This document shows positions 8,974-18,313 of a stretch of 64,000 nucleotides of DNA, in pieces. A program made the position numbers and the translations under genes. This DNA comes from Bacteroidota bacterium (GTDB lineage Bacteria > Bacteroidota > Bacteroidia > AKYH767-A > OLB10), in the NCBI GenBank assembly GCA_016717325.1, contig JADKFV010000012.1, positions 92,165 through 156,164 of the forward strand. Reading direction: 5' to 3'. The notes beneath the pieces were generated by a model that had not been told where the DNA came from, did not search any database, and saw only the letters and a list, made by a program, of their open reading frames with translations. Numbering within the stretch: position 1 is the stretch's first letter; every line of letters starts with the position of its first letter.

Positions 8974-10737
8974 TCAATTGTTCCTGTTTAGTAATTGTAT
9001 TTCGTACAAACGCTTGTACATGCCTTCTTCGGCAACCAATTGTTCGTGTTTGCCCTGTTGTATAATTTCTCCTTTGTCAATCACAATTATATTATCGGCA
9101 CGCCTGATAGTTGACAATCGATGGGCAATAATAATGGATGTGCATTTGCTCGATACATTTTCGGTGGCTTTCGAAATAAGATCTTCACTTTCACTATCGA
9201 GTGAGGGAAGTAGCTTCGTCCAAAATAAAATGAGTGGTTTGTAAACCCCAGCACGCACAAAAGCCAACAATTGCCGCTGCCCTACCGATAATTGTGTGCC
9301 GCGTTCCTGCACATTAAAATCGTAAGTGCCCGGCAGGCGCTCTATAAAACGATTGGCACCAACTTCGGTAGCTGCAAGCTTTACATCGTTAAGGCTTATA
9401 TCGTCATTATAGAGTGTGATATTATTTTTGATAGTGTCCGAAAACAAAAACACATCTTGCTGCACCAATCCTATTTTTGTTCGCAATTGGTGAATATCAA
9501 ACTCCTGAATATTGATGCCATCAATTAAAATTTCGCCTTTCTGTATTTCGTAAAATCTATTTATCAATCCGATGATAGAAGTTTTGCCTGCACCCGTAGG
9601 GCCAACGAATGCAACCACCTCGCCCACTCCAACTTTGAAACTTATGTTGCGCAAAACCCACTTACTATTCTCATCATCAGCATTATATTTAAACCACACA
9701 TTTTTAAATTCGATATTGCCTTTCAATTTATCGGCACTCAATGTTCCATTCTTTACAATAGGCTTTGTTAAATTTAAAAGTTTAAAAATACGCTCACTAC
9801 TAACCATTCCCATTTGTAAGGTATTAAACTTATCGGCCAATTCGCGTATGGGCCGAAACAACAAATTGATGTACATAATAAAAGCAACCACAACTCCGAA
9901 TTGTAATTCATGATGCAAGATTGCACGGGTGCCATACCACACAATCAAACCAATAGCGGTAGCGGATAACAATTCTACCACCGGAAAAAAAATACTGTAA
10001 TACCATACCGATTTTATATTTGCCGTGCGGTGCTCGCGATTTATACTTTGAAATTTTTTGTACTCCTCATCTTCTCTGTTAAACACTTGAACAATGCGCA
10101 TGCCTGTTAAATGTTCCTGCACAAAGGTGTTGAGATTGGATACAGCGGATCGAACATCGTTGAAAGATTTTTTTATATTCTTTTGAAAAACACGTGTGGC
10201 GATAATCAAAACCGGCACAGTACTCAACGATATCAAAGCCAAACGCCAATCGATGTAAAACATAAACGCGATAATGGCCACCAACTGCAAAAGGTCGCTG
10301 ATAATGACTAATAAACCATCGGTAAAAATGTCGGCTATTGTTTCCATATCCGATACCAATCTGGTAATGGTAATGCCAATGGGTGTGGTATCAAAAAAAG
10401 TGAGGTTAAATGATTGTAATTTACTGAATAAATTTTTTCGCAAATCAGCAATAATATTTTGCCCCAGCAAATTTGTATTTGAGGCATAAAATATTTGTAA
10501 AAAAGAATTGAGCAAAGCCGTTATCAGCATGAGTGCAGTAAAAAGCAATAGATGATGTTCATCGCCTTTGGCAATATAATTATCAATGGTTAGTTGTGTA
10601 AGCCACGGACGTAAAGGCGATACAATTGCCAATAATACAGAAAGAAAAATAGTGCCGATAAAATTTTGCCTGTAAGGTTTTACATATCGAAAAACATTCA
10701 ACAATCCATCCAGCTTTTTCTCCTCCTTATTACCCAT
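8974..10737 (-). CDS. ABC transporter, fused permease and ATPase (MsbA-like)
   Basis: 587 residues: an N-terminal six-helix exporter domain (about 1-320), then an ATPase domain with Walker A GPTGAGKTS near 380, signature LSVGQRQ near 482 and H-loop IIIAHRLST. Between signature and H-loop the translation reads LILFWTKLLPSLDSES where the family has LILDEATSS-DSES. The DNA still encodes LDEATS in the adjacent frame over about 9205-9224: one base appears lost near 9222-9229 and one gained in the G run at 9205-9207. The Walker B aspartate and catalytic glutamate are thus missing from the conceptual protein, more likely by sequence error than by real inactivation. It overlaps truA by 1 bp (TAATG). 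Substrate unknown. Confidence 0.88.
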   Translation of the reverse strand: MGNKEEKKLDGLLNVFRYVKPYRQNFIGTIFLSVLLAIVSPLRPWLTQLTIDNYIAKGDEHHLLLFTALMLITALLNSFLQIFYASNTNLLGQNIIADLRKNLFSKLQSFNLTFFDTTPIGITITRLVSDMETIADIFTDGLLVIISDLLQLVAIIAFMFYIDWRLALISLSTVPVLIIATRVFQKNIKKSFNDVRSAVSNLNTFVQEHLTGMRIVQVFNREDEEYKKFQSINREHRTANIKSVWYYSIFFPVVELLSATAIGLIVWYGTRAILHHELQFGVVVAFIMYINLLFRPIRELADKFNTLQMGMVSSERIFKLLNLTKPIVKNGTLSADKLKGNIEFKNVWFKYNADDENSKWVLRNISFKVGVGEVVAFVGPTGAGKTSIIGLINRFYEIQKGEILIDGINIQEFDIHQLRTKIGLVQQDVFLFSDTIKNNITLYNDDISLNDVKLAATEVGANRFIERLPGTYDFNVQERGTQLSVGQRQLLAFVRAGVYKPLILFWTKLLPSLDSESEDLISKATENVSSKCTSIIIAHRLSTIRRADNIIVIDKGEIIQQGKHEQLVAEEGMYKRLYEIQLLNRNN

Positions 10738-11537
10738 TACTTAATATTTGAGTTGTTTTCTGTTTGGCCAATAATTACCGGCAATCTTAAAACCGGGTTC
10801 GAAATAAAATTATATTTCACCTGTGTAAGGTACAGCCCATGAGGGTTTACACTTTTACCCGCATTGCGCCTGTTGTTGCTTTGTATTATTTCTTCCAAAT
10901 TATTTAATGTAATTTTTCTGTTGTTCACATTCATCATGGTGCCAACAATAGCACGCACCATACCGCGCAAAAATCTATCAGCTGTTATTGTAAAAATTGT
11001 AAATTCTCCACACACATACCATTCAGCTTTTTCAATTTTACATTCAAATGTTTTTACCTGAGTATTCGATTTGCAAAAACATTCGTAGTTAGTATATCGA
11101 TATAATATCTGGCAACATTCATTCATTAAACCTAAATCAATTTTACTAGGCATGTATGCCGACATATTATTTACAAAAGGATTTTTTGCGTGATGAATAA
11201 TGTAATGATATGTTCGTGATGTGGCATCAAAACGTGCATGGCATTTATCATCAACATCAAACAAATTGAAAACACAAATGTCAAACGGAAGGATAGCATT
11301 TGTTTGAAAAATAAATTTTGCTGTATCGCTTATTTTATTTTCCACATCGAAGTGAATATAAAATTGTGTGGCATGCACTCCCGTATCAGTACGCCCGCAA
11401 CCTAAGCTAACAGTAGGTTTGCCAACAACTTTGCCAATAGCCTCGTCTACAAGTTGCTGCACACTTATAGCATTATGCTGTATTTGCCAACCCGAATATT
11501 TTGTACCATTATATGCTAGTTCTAAAAAATATCTCAA
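10737..11537 (-). CDS. truA: tRNA pseudouridine(38-40) synthase TruA
   Basis: 266 residues. Catalytic D51 lies in GCGRTDTGVHA, and the protein has the N-terminal RYFLELAYNGTKYSGWQ block and the later RFLRGMVRAIVGT block typical of TruA. It isomerises uridines 38-40 in the anticodon arm. The start is a TTG at 11537: no in-frame ATG exists before an upstream stop, and this position gives the family's normal N-terminus. Its stop overlaps the ATG of the ABC transporter gene, so the two are probably co-transcribed. Confidence 0.93.
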   Translation of the reverse strand: MRYFLELAYNGTKYSGWQIQHNAISVQQLVDEAIGKVVGKPTVSLGCGRTDTGVHATQFYIHFDVENKISDTAKFIFQTNAILPFDICVFNLFDVDDKCHARFDATSRTYHYIIHHAKNPFVNNMSAYMPSKIDLGLMNECCQILYRYTNYECFCKSNTQVKTFECKIEKAEWYVCGEFTIFTITADRFLRGMVRAIVGTMMNVNNRKITLNNLEEIIQSNNRRNAGKSVNPHGLYLTQVKYNFISNPVLRLPVIIGQTENNSNIK

Positions 11538-11979
11538 TGCATTTTTTTTGAAGGGCGCTAAAATCGATGATAATAAATTAATATACTAATGGTTTTAATT
11601 TTGACACCACACCGACAAGTAATTTTTGCCACAAAAGCACTAAGGCACAAAATTTAACTAATTCGCAAACAAATCATTTTTATGTTTTGTGGGATTTAGA
11701 GTTTTGGTAATTTAGTGGCTCTTTAATTTATACTTAAGTGTATTTAGATTTTTGAATGAAAATATAACGGACTCACAGTAATGCCGAACAACTTCATTAA
11801 GTTGTTTTTCCAAAACCTAAGTTGTTTCGGTATATAAGACTTTTCGGAAAGGTCTAAATGTTATTCGATTATGAAAAATATAAATCGAATTAACTTTTTT
11901 TAACGAGGCCGAAACTCACACTACATGCCATATTCACGGCACGAGTGCTAATATTGCGCTGCAAAAAAAATACCTGCAT
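11538..11979. repeat. Gap with a dispersed ~95-bp element upstream of the Bat operon
   Basis: No gene seen. An element at 11744-11840 has a diverged relative at 25768-25860 (roughly three quarters identical by eye; both contain GAAAATATAA, then TAATGC and AACAAC, ending TTGTTTCG). It includes a perfect 8-bp stem, AACAACTTcattAAGTTGTT, followed by TTTTC. It may be a leader or attenuator for the downstream operon or simply an interspersed repeat. A GCCACAAAAGCACTAAGGC motif at about 11629-11647 is another sequence often seen between Bacteroidota genes. Confidence 0.5.
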
Positions 11980-12964
11980 ATGATGGACATAAAAGAAATA
12001 AACGAAAAAATTCAACAAGAAAGTGCATTTGTTGATTTACTGAATTTAGAAATCGGCAAATCGATTGTAGGCCAAAATACATGATTGAACGATTGCTGAT
12101 TGGCTTGTTGAGCAATGGTCATGTATTGCTCGAAGGGGTGCCGGGTCTTGCAAAAACATTAGCCATAAGTTCGCTTTCGAAAGCAGTTGATGCAAAATTT
12201 TCGCGCATTCAGTTTACACCCGATTTGTTGCCGGCCGACTTAATAGGCACTATGATCTATAACCAAAAGAAAGAAGAATTTACTGTTCGCAAAGGGCCAA
12301 TTTTTGCCAACTTTATTTTGGCCGATGAAATAAACCGTGCCCCGGCAAAAGTGCAAAGCGCCTTGCTCGAAGCCATGCAGGAAAAACAAGTAACCATTGG
12401 TGAAAACACCTTTAAACTCGAAGAACCTTTTCTTGTGCTTGCTACTCAAAATCCCATTGAGCAGGAAGGAACTTATCCGTTGCCCGAAGCCCAACTCGAT
12501 CGCTTTATGATGAAAGTAGTAATTGGATATCCTGGTAAGGAAGACGAGAAATTAATTATCCGCCAAAATCTTTCGAACGAAAAAACAACCATTAATCCTG
12601 TGGTAAATACCGAAAGTATTTTGAAAGCACGCAGCGCTGTTCGCGAAGTTTACATGGACGAAAAATAGAAAAGTATATTGTCGATATTGTTTTTGCAACA
12701 CGTTTTCCAAAAGAAAATAAATTGCAAAAACTGGCACAACTGATTAACTATGGTGGCTCGCCACGTGCAAGTATTAATCTTGCATTGGGTGCAAAAGCGT
12801 ATGCATTTATAAAACGCAGAGGCTATGTTATTCCCGAAGATGTACGCGCCATATGTCACGATGTGATGCGCCACCGCATTGGACTTACATACGAAGCCGA
12901 AGCGGAAAATGTAACAACAGAGCAAGTTATTAATGAGGTGCTTAATATGGTGGAAGTTCCATAG
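11980..12964 (+). CDS. MoxR-family AAA+ ATPase, frameshifted twice
   Basis: First gene of the Bat operon. Reading through two single-base deletions gives a protein of about 327 residues. It has N-terminal MDIKEINEKI, Walker A LEGVPGLAKT, Walker B (ILADEINRA), sensor ATQNP and C-terminal AQLINYGGSPRASINLA. The frame breaks in the A run at 12074-12077 (TACATGATTG is read out of frame) and again at 12661-12665; adding one A at each restores a perfect family match. MoxR ATPases act as chaperones with VWA and DUF58 partners, encoded just downstream. Both breaks sit in homopolymers, so sequence error is likelier than a pseudogene. Confidence 0.85.
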
Positions 12965-13456
12965 GGATTGTCATTGGGCATTGGTCAAAGTCAGGTCAGG
13001 TCCCCCGGGGGGGGGCAGGGCGGCATTGTCTGAGCGAAGTCGAAGGGAGGTCTGGTCAATAGTCATTGGTCATTGTCACCCTGAGCGAAGTCGAAGGGTC
13101 ACTGGTCATTGGTCATTGTCACCCTGAGCGAAGTCGAAGGGTCATTGCTGCGCAAGCCATGGTTTGTGTCCTCACAAACCATTTCGATGCAAGTTGGACT
13201 AGTCACAAAAAATAATCGCTGCCGTTGTTTGTGTACTCTGCGCCAGCCATTGTTTGTGTCCACTGCGCCAGCCATTGTTTGTGTGATTTGCGTCAGCCAT
13301 TGTTTGTGTCCTCGCAAACAATTCTTGCGCACTAGCACACCGTCATAGAAAAAATTGTTTTGTTGAAATAAATGCATTAAAAAAAATACCATCAAGAAAT
13401 TTGTGTAAGAAGAAACAGAAACAAAAATTACTTCAGATAAATAATAATTACAAAAA
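12965..13456. repeat. Palindromic and direct repeats inside the Bat operon
   Basis: About 490 bp separate moxR from the DUF58 gene. Three copies of a CTGAGCGAAGTCGAAGGG element (about 13030, 13080 and 13122) form CCCT/AGGG-ended hairpins. TCATTGGTCATTGTC-type spacers connect them, and a nine-G run lies near 13005. From 13148 to 13325 there are four or five degenerate copies of GCCAGCCATTGTTTGTGTC. The short ORFs here are only translations of the repeats. The insertion may separate transcription of moxR from the rest of the operon. Confidence 0.75.
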
Positions 13457-14341
13457 GTGGAAACGCAAGAGCTTTTAAAAAAAGTAAGGAAAATAGAAAT
13501 TAAAACACGTGGGCTCTCGAATCAAATTTTTTCGGGCGAGTACCATAGTGCTTTTAAGGGCCGCGGTATGGCCTTTAGCGAAGTGCGTGAGTATATGGCT
13601 GGCGATGATATACGCAGCATAGACTGGAACGTTACCTCGCGCTTCAATCATCCTTATGTAAAAGTGTTTGAAGAAGAACGCGAGCTTACAGTAATGTTAT
13701 TGGTTGATATTAGTGGCAGTGGCGAATTTGGAACACAGCAACAATTCAAACGTGAAATGATTACGGAGTTATGTGCGGTGCTTTCGTTTAGTGCTATAAA
13801 AAACAACGATATGGTGGGGGTTATTTTTTTTAGCAGCAAGATTGAAAAATTTATTCCTCCCAAAAAAGGCAAGTCTCATATCCTGCGTATTATCCGTGAG
13901 TTGATAGACCTACAGCCCACCGAAAAAGGTACCGACATAGCAATGGCCTTGCGCTACTTTACAAACGTGATAAAGAAACGCAGTATATCGTTTATCATTT
14001 CCGATTTTATGAGCAGCAATTATAGCGATGCATTTGAAATTGCTGCACGCAAGCATGATATGATTGCACTTAAAATATTTGATGAACGCGAACAGCATAT
14101 TCCCAATATTGGTATCATACAAATAGTGGATCCCGAAACAGGTAAAACCCTCACTGTGGATACAAGCAGTGTGGATTTGCGTAATTCTTACTCACAACAT
14201 TTTACTAATGCAAACAAAGAATTTAGCAACCTCACAGCAAAATGCGGTATCGACTTTGTAAATTTACGTACCAATCAAAATTACATTCAACCGTTGATGA
14301 ATCTTTTTAAACAACGTGAAAAAGGAAGAAGATCAGTATGA
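13457..14341 (+). CDS. DUF58 domain protein of the Bat operon
   Basis: 294 residues beginning at a GTG (METQELLKKVRKIEIKTRGL), the normal start of this family. The DUF58 core GRGMAFSEVREYMAGDD is at about 36-51, followed by a VWA-like fold with D84, S86 and S88 in VDISGSGEFG. DUF58 proteins are cytoplasmic partners of MoxR ATPases. The stop codon overlaps the next ATG (ATGATGA), so translation is coupled to the following gene. Part of the Bacteroides aerotolerance (Bat) cluster, implicated in stress tolerance and cell-envelope integrity, though its molecular role is not settled. Confidence 0.9.
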   Translation: METQELLKKVRKIEIKTRGLSNQIFSGEYHSAFKGRGMAFSEVREYMAGDDIRSIDWNVTSRFNHPYVKVFEEERELTVMLLVDISGSGEFGTQQQFKREMITELCAVLSFSAIKNNDMVGVIFFSSKIEKFIPPKKGKSHILRIIRELIDLQPTEKGTDIAMALRYFTNVIKKRSISFIISDFMSSNYSDAFEIAARKHDMIALKIFDEREQHIPNIGIIQIVDPETGKTLTVDTSSVDLRNSYSQHFTNANKEFSNLTAKCGIDFVNLRTNQNYIQPLMNLFKQREKGRRSV

Positions 14342-15336
14342 TGACATTTAAAAGATTTCTTACTCCAAAATATTTTTCTGCTTCAGTTGTGGCGATGTTT
14401 TTTTTGTGCCTGAATTTTATTTTAACGGCACAACCTCAGCAGCAAGTTGCAGCAACATTAGATACTAACGTAATTCGTATTGGAGAGCAAACCATGTTAC
14501 GTTTGTCATCGGCATTCAACAAGAATAATAAATACAACTGGTTTGCTTTGCCCGATACATTTAATAACATAGAAATTATCAGCCGCGATACTGTTGATAC
14601 CATTCAGGTAAACAATGCCTGGCAGTTGCAACAAAACATTCTAATCACATCATTCGATAGTGGTAATTGGGTTATACCACCTGCACAACTTTCGTTCAAT
14701 TTGCCGGGCGATACCATCACCTATTTTTCAAGCACTTCGCCTTTGCTCATTATGGTTAATGGCATTGCTGTTGACACTACGAAGGCAGCTTACGATATAA
14801 AAAGTGTGATTGATGTGCCATTTAGTATCATGGATTATATTTGGTGGATAGTAGGAGCAATTCTGATTATTGCCATCATTGCCGGCACTATTTTCTTTTT
14901 ACGCAAATCGAAAATTGAGCAAGGTGCACCTCAAATAGTGAAAATAAAAAAGCCTGCACACGAAATTGCATTGGCAGCACTCGCAAATTTGAAAGAAGAA
15001 AAACTCTGGCAACAAGGTCAGGTAAAAGAATACCACACCAACCTTACCGATATTTTACGAACATATATTGGCAATCGATACAACATACATACACTGGAAC
15101 TTACAACCGATGAAATAATGCAATATCAAATTATAAAATCGTTGCCAGCTGACGTAAATTTGGAATTGAAAAATTTGTTGCAATTAGCCGACCTTGTAAA
15201 ATTTGCAAAAGCCAACCCACTTGCTAATGAGCATGAACTGAGTTACAGCAGTGCGTTCGACTTTGTGATGAAAACAAAACAAAGCGAACAAACGCCTGTA
15301 ATAAAAACAGAACAAAACAATTCAATGCAAAAATGA
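14338..15336 (+). CDS. Bat-operon membrane protein (DUF4381-like)
   Basis: 332 residues: a signal or anchor segment (SVVAMFFLCLNFILTA, about 18-33), an extracytoplasmic beta-rich domain, a transmembrane helix at about 168-188 (IWWIVGAILIIAIIAGTIFF), and a helical cytoplasmic tail with REYHTNLTDILRTYI-like residues and an LADLVKFAKANP motif. It occupies the slot where Bacteroidota Bat operons carry an uncharacterised membrane gene between DUF58 and batA. Start and stop both overlap its neighbours by 4 bp (ATGA), supporting one polycistronic unit. The function is unknown. Confidence 0.8.
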   Translation: MMTFKRFLTPKYFSASVVAMFFLCLNFILTAQPQQQVAATLDTNVIRIGEQTMLRLSSAFNKNNKYNWFALPDTFNNIEIISRDTVDTIQVNNAWQLQQNILITSFDSGNWVIPPAQLSFNLPGDTITYFSSTSPLLIMVNGIAVDTTKAAYDIKSVIDVPFSIMDYIWWIVGAILIIAIIAGTIFFLRKSKIEQGAPQIVKIKKPAHEIALAALANLKEEKLWQQGQVKEYHTNLTDILRTYIGNRYNIHTLELTTDEIMQYQIIKSLPADVNLELKNLLQLADLVKFAKANPLANEHELSYSSAFDFVMKTKQSEQTPVIKTEQNNSMQK

Positions 15337-16340
15337 TAAGTTGGTGGAACGATATACAATTTGCTCATCCATATTATTTATGGTTGCTATTGCTGTTGCC
15401 AATACTTTTGTTTTGGCATTTATTTTTTCGCAAAAAAAACATTACTTCTTTTAATTTTTCGAATACAAAACCATTTGAAAAAACGAATAGAAGTTGGCGG
15501 CAATATTTATTGAATGTACCTATCGTATTGCGGATGCTTACTCTCGCATTTATAATAGTTGCCATAGCTCGCCCACAATCATCATCGCGAGCGCAAAACG
15601 TTACCACCGAAGGTATATCCATAGTACTTGCTCTCGACATATCGGAGTCGATGCTTGCCGAAGATTTTAAACCCAATAGAATTGAAGCTGCAAAAAAAGT
15701 AGCCATCGATTTTATTGAAGGCCGCCCTACCGATCAAATTGGGTTGGTGGTTTTCAAGGGCGAAAGTTTTTCTTCGTGCCCCATAACAACCGATCATGGT
15801 GTACTCATTAATTTACTTCGAACTATAAACAGCGATATGTTGCCTACACCCGGTACTGCAATTGGCGAAGGACTTGCTACAGCAATAGCACGGGTGAAAG
15901 ATGCCAAAACAAAAAGCCGTGTAGTTATTTTACTTACCGATGGTGTAAACAATTCGGGAAGTATAGCGCCCGAAACAGCGGGAGAAATTGCCAAAACTTT
16001 TGGCGTGCGCGTTTATAGTGTAGGAGTGGGAACAAATGGCTTTGCCCCTACTCCAATGAAAACACCTTTTGGTGTACAATACCAAAATGTACCTGTGCAA
16101 ATAGATGAAGACATGCTGCGCAAAGTATCGAAAGAAACAGATGGAATATATTACCGGGCAACCAACAACAAAAAGTTACGCGATATATATGCCCAAATAG
16201 ATAAGCTCGAAAAAACAAAAGTGGAAGTAACAGAATTTCGCAGGTATAGCGAAGAGTACTGGCCACTGGCAGTTGTAGCAGGAATTTTATTTCTTCTCGA
16301 ATTTATTTTGCGGTATTTAGTTTTGAAAAAAATTCCTTAA
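15333..16340 (+). CDS. batA: Aerotolerance protein BatA, VWA domain
   Basis: 335 residues. Two N-terminal transmembrane helices (about 14-31 and 62-80) precede a VWA domain with a complete MIDAS motif D102-x-S104-x-S106 in LALDISESM; the threonine loop and the LLTDGVNNSG strand follow. A third helix lies near the C-terminus (WPLAVVAGILFLLEFILRYL). This is the BatA topology, with the VWA domain held between membrane segments. BatA and BatB are thought to form a membrane complex with BatC and BatE. Confidence 0.92.
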   Translation: MISWWNDIQFAHPYYLWLLLLLPILLFWHLFFRKKNITSFNFSNTKPFEKTNRSWRQYLLNVPIVLRMLTLAFIIVAIARPQSSSRAQNVTTEGISIVLALDISESMLAEDFKPNRIEAAKKVAIDFIEGRPTDQIGLVVFKGESFSSCPITTDHGVLINLLRTINSDMLPTPGTAIGEGLATAIARVKDAKTKSRVVILLTDGVNNSGSIAPETAGEIAKTFGVRVYSVGVGTNGFAPTPMKTPFGVQYQNVPVQIDEDMLRKVSKETDGIYYRATNNKKLRDIYAQIDKLEKTKVEVTEFRRYSEEYWPLAVVAGILFLLEFILRYLVLKKIP

Positions 16341-16451
16341 CTGTAATGTTGAATTTAAGTTTATATAAAATCACGTTCAAATAATAATTGAAAAAATCGT
16401 TACTAAAAAAAAGAAAATTAGTCTCGGATTAGAAAAAAATAAAAAAGCATA

Positions 16452-17507
16452 ATGGAAGAGTTTCGCTGGGTGAACGAAAATTTATTGTATCTCTACATAC
16501 TACTGCCGGTGATGGTATTGTGCTTCTATTTCATGTACAGATGGAAAAAAAATGCCATCAATAAGTTTGGACAATGGACAGTAATAGCACCCTTATTTGC
16601 GCATGTATCAAAAATAAAACCTTTGTGGAAATTTGTATTTATGTTTCTGGCGGCCACTATGTTAATAACAGCAATATGCCGTCCACAACTTGGAAGCAAA
16701 CTCGAAGAAGTAAAGCGTAAAGGAGTGGATATTGTTATTTGCCTCGATGTATCGAACTCGATGGATGCCGAAGACCTAAAGCCAAACAGGCTGGAACGTG
16801 CCAAGCAGGCCATTTCGCAGTTGGTAGACAGGTTGCAGGGTGATAGAATTGGGCTCATAGTTTTTGCCGGTGAATCATATACTCAGTTGCCAATAACTAC
16901 CGACTATGGCGCAGCAAAATTAATGCTCGGATCTATTGGCACCGATATGATTCCAACTCAAGGCACAGCTATAGGAAGCGCTATAGACCTTGCTGCATCA
17001 TCGTTTGGTGATAGCATAAAAAAACACAACGCTGCCATTGTAGTAATTACCGATGGCGAAAATCATGAGGACGATGCAATTGAAGCAGCAAAAGAAGCTT
17101 ACAAAAAAGGTATCACAGTGCACACAATTGGTATGGGTTCGGTAGCGGGTGCTCCTATTCCTATAAAACAATATGGACAAAATACCGGGTACATGCAGGA
17201 CGAAAGCGGACAAACTGTACTCACCAAACTTGACGAAAATAATCTTGTACAAATTGCCGATGCCGGAGGAGGAAAATTTGTGCGCGCTACAACAAGCGAT
17301 GATGGCTTGCCACTTATTATGAATGAGATAGACAAAATGAACAAGAAAGAATTCTCGTCAAAAATGTTTACCTCGTACGAAGAGCAGTTTCAATGGGCAT
17401 TAATCATTGCATTATTTTTTCTTATTATTGAATTTTTGATAAGCGAACGAAAAAGTAAGTGGCTCGAAAAGTTGAAATTATTTGAAGAAGAAAAACCAGT
17501 AGTGTAA
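16452..17507 (+). CDS. batB: Aerotolerance protein BatB, VWA domain
   Basis: 351 residues, paralogous to BatA in layout: helices at about 12-29 and 61-77, then a VWA domain with MIDAS residues D99, S101 and S103 in CLDVSNSMD and an ITDGENHEDD strand, and a C-terminal helix (FQWALIIALFFLIIEFLI). The 111-bp gap after batA holds no gene. The following batC ORF opens at the batB stop, with its ATG 21 bp further on, consistent with co-transcription. Confidence 0.92.
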   Translation: MEEFRWVNENLLYLYILLPVMVLCFYFMYRWKKNAINKFGQWTVIAPLFAHVSKIKPLWKFVFMFLAATMLITAICRPQLGSKLEEVKRKGVDIVICLDVSNSMDAEDLKPNRLERAKQAISQLVDRLQGDRIGLIVFAGESYTQLPITTDYGAAKLMLGSIGTDMIPTQGTAIGSAIDLAASSFGDSIKKHNAAIVVITDGENHEDDAIEAAKEAYKKGITVHTIGMGSVAGAPIPIKQYGQNTGYMQDESGQTVLTKLDENNLVQIADAGGGKFVRATTSDDGLPLIMNEIDKMNKKEFSSKMFTSYEEQFQWALIIALFFLIIEFLISERKSKWLEKLKLFEEEKPVV

Positions 17508-17527
17508 TGTTTTTAATAAAAAGAAGA

Positions 17528-18292
17528 ATGAACACAAAAACGCATTTAGGTTGTAAACTCAGCATGATTATTTTATTGTTGATCTTACAAATTAATCTGG
17601 AGGCTCAAACCAATGCCACCGAACGTAAACTTGTGCGCGAGGGCAACAAAAAATATATAGAAAAACAATTCAGCGATGCCGAAACTATTTATCGCAAAGC
17701 CATGCAAACCGAACATGGAAGCCCAACCGGAACATACAATTTAGGAAATGCTTTGTACCGTCAAAAAAAGTATGATGAAGCTGTACAGCAATATCCATCA
17801 ACAATAAACAGTAAAGCAAACAACGAAAGCAAGGCGAAAGCATATCACAATTTAGGCAACACGTATTTGGAGCAGCAAAAATATCAGGAGAGTGTGGATG
17901 CATATAAACAAGCACTAAAATTAAATTCGAAGGATGAGCAAACCCGATATAATTATGCGTATGCAAAAAGCAAATTAGTGCAACAGCAGCAGCAGCAACA
18001 ACAACAGAACAAAGACGATAAGCAACAACAAAAGAAAGACGACAAGCAGCAAGAGCAAAAACAGGACGATAAAAAAGAGCAGGATAAAAATCAGCAGCAA
18101 CAACAACAGCAAGATAAAGAACAAGAGCAAAAAAAGAAAGAAGAGCAACAGCAGCAGGCGCAGCAAAAGCCAAAAATATCGAAAGAAGATGCCGAGCGAA
18201 TGTTACAGGCTTTGAAGAAAGATGAAAAAGATTTACAAAAGAAAATGCACAAGAAGGAAGGCACACGTTCAATAATTTCTAAAAACTGGTAA
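17528..18292 (+). CDS. batC: Aerotolerance protein BatC, TPR protein with Q/K-rich tail
   Basis: The ATG at 17528 gives a signal peptide (CKLSMIILLLILQINLEAQT). Two or three tetratricopeptide units follow (GTYNLGNALYRQKKYDEAVQ and AYHNLGNTYLEQQKYQES). A very long low-complexity Q/K/D/E region then spans roughly residues 150-215, and a conserved tail reads ERMLQALKKDEKDLQKKM. BatC is a periplasmic protein-interaction partner of the VWA proteins. The strand opposite the Q-rich stretch gives spurious leucine- and phenylalanine-rich ORFs. Confidence 0.88.
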   Translation: MNTKTHLGCKLSMIILLLILQINLEAQTNATERKLVREGNKKYIEKQFSDAETIYRKAMQTEHGSPTGTYNLGNALYRQKKYDEAVQQYPSTINSKANNESKAKAYHNLGNTYLEQQKYQESVDAYKQALKLNSKDEQTRYNYAYAKSKLVQQQQQQQQQNKDDKQQQKKDDKQQEQKQDDKKEQDKNQQQQQQQDKEQEQKKKEEQQQQAQQKPKISKEDAERMLQALKKDEKDLQKKMHKKEGTRSIISKNW

Positions 18293-18313
18293 AATAATAT
18301 TAAGCCAAAAAAA

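Noticed and set aside
12933..13395. Short ORFs between moxR and the DUF58 gene
   Set aside because: They coincide with palindromic and direct repeats and have repeat-derived composition.
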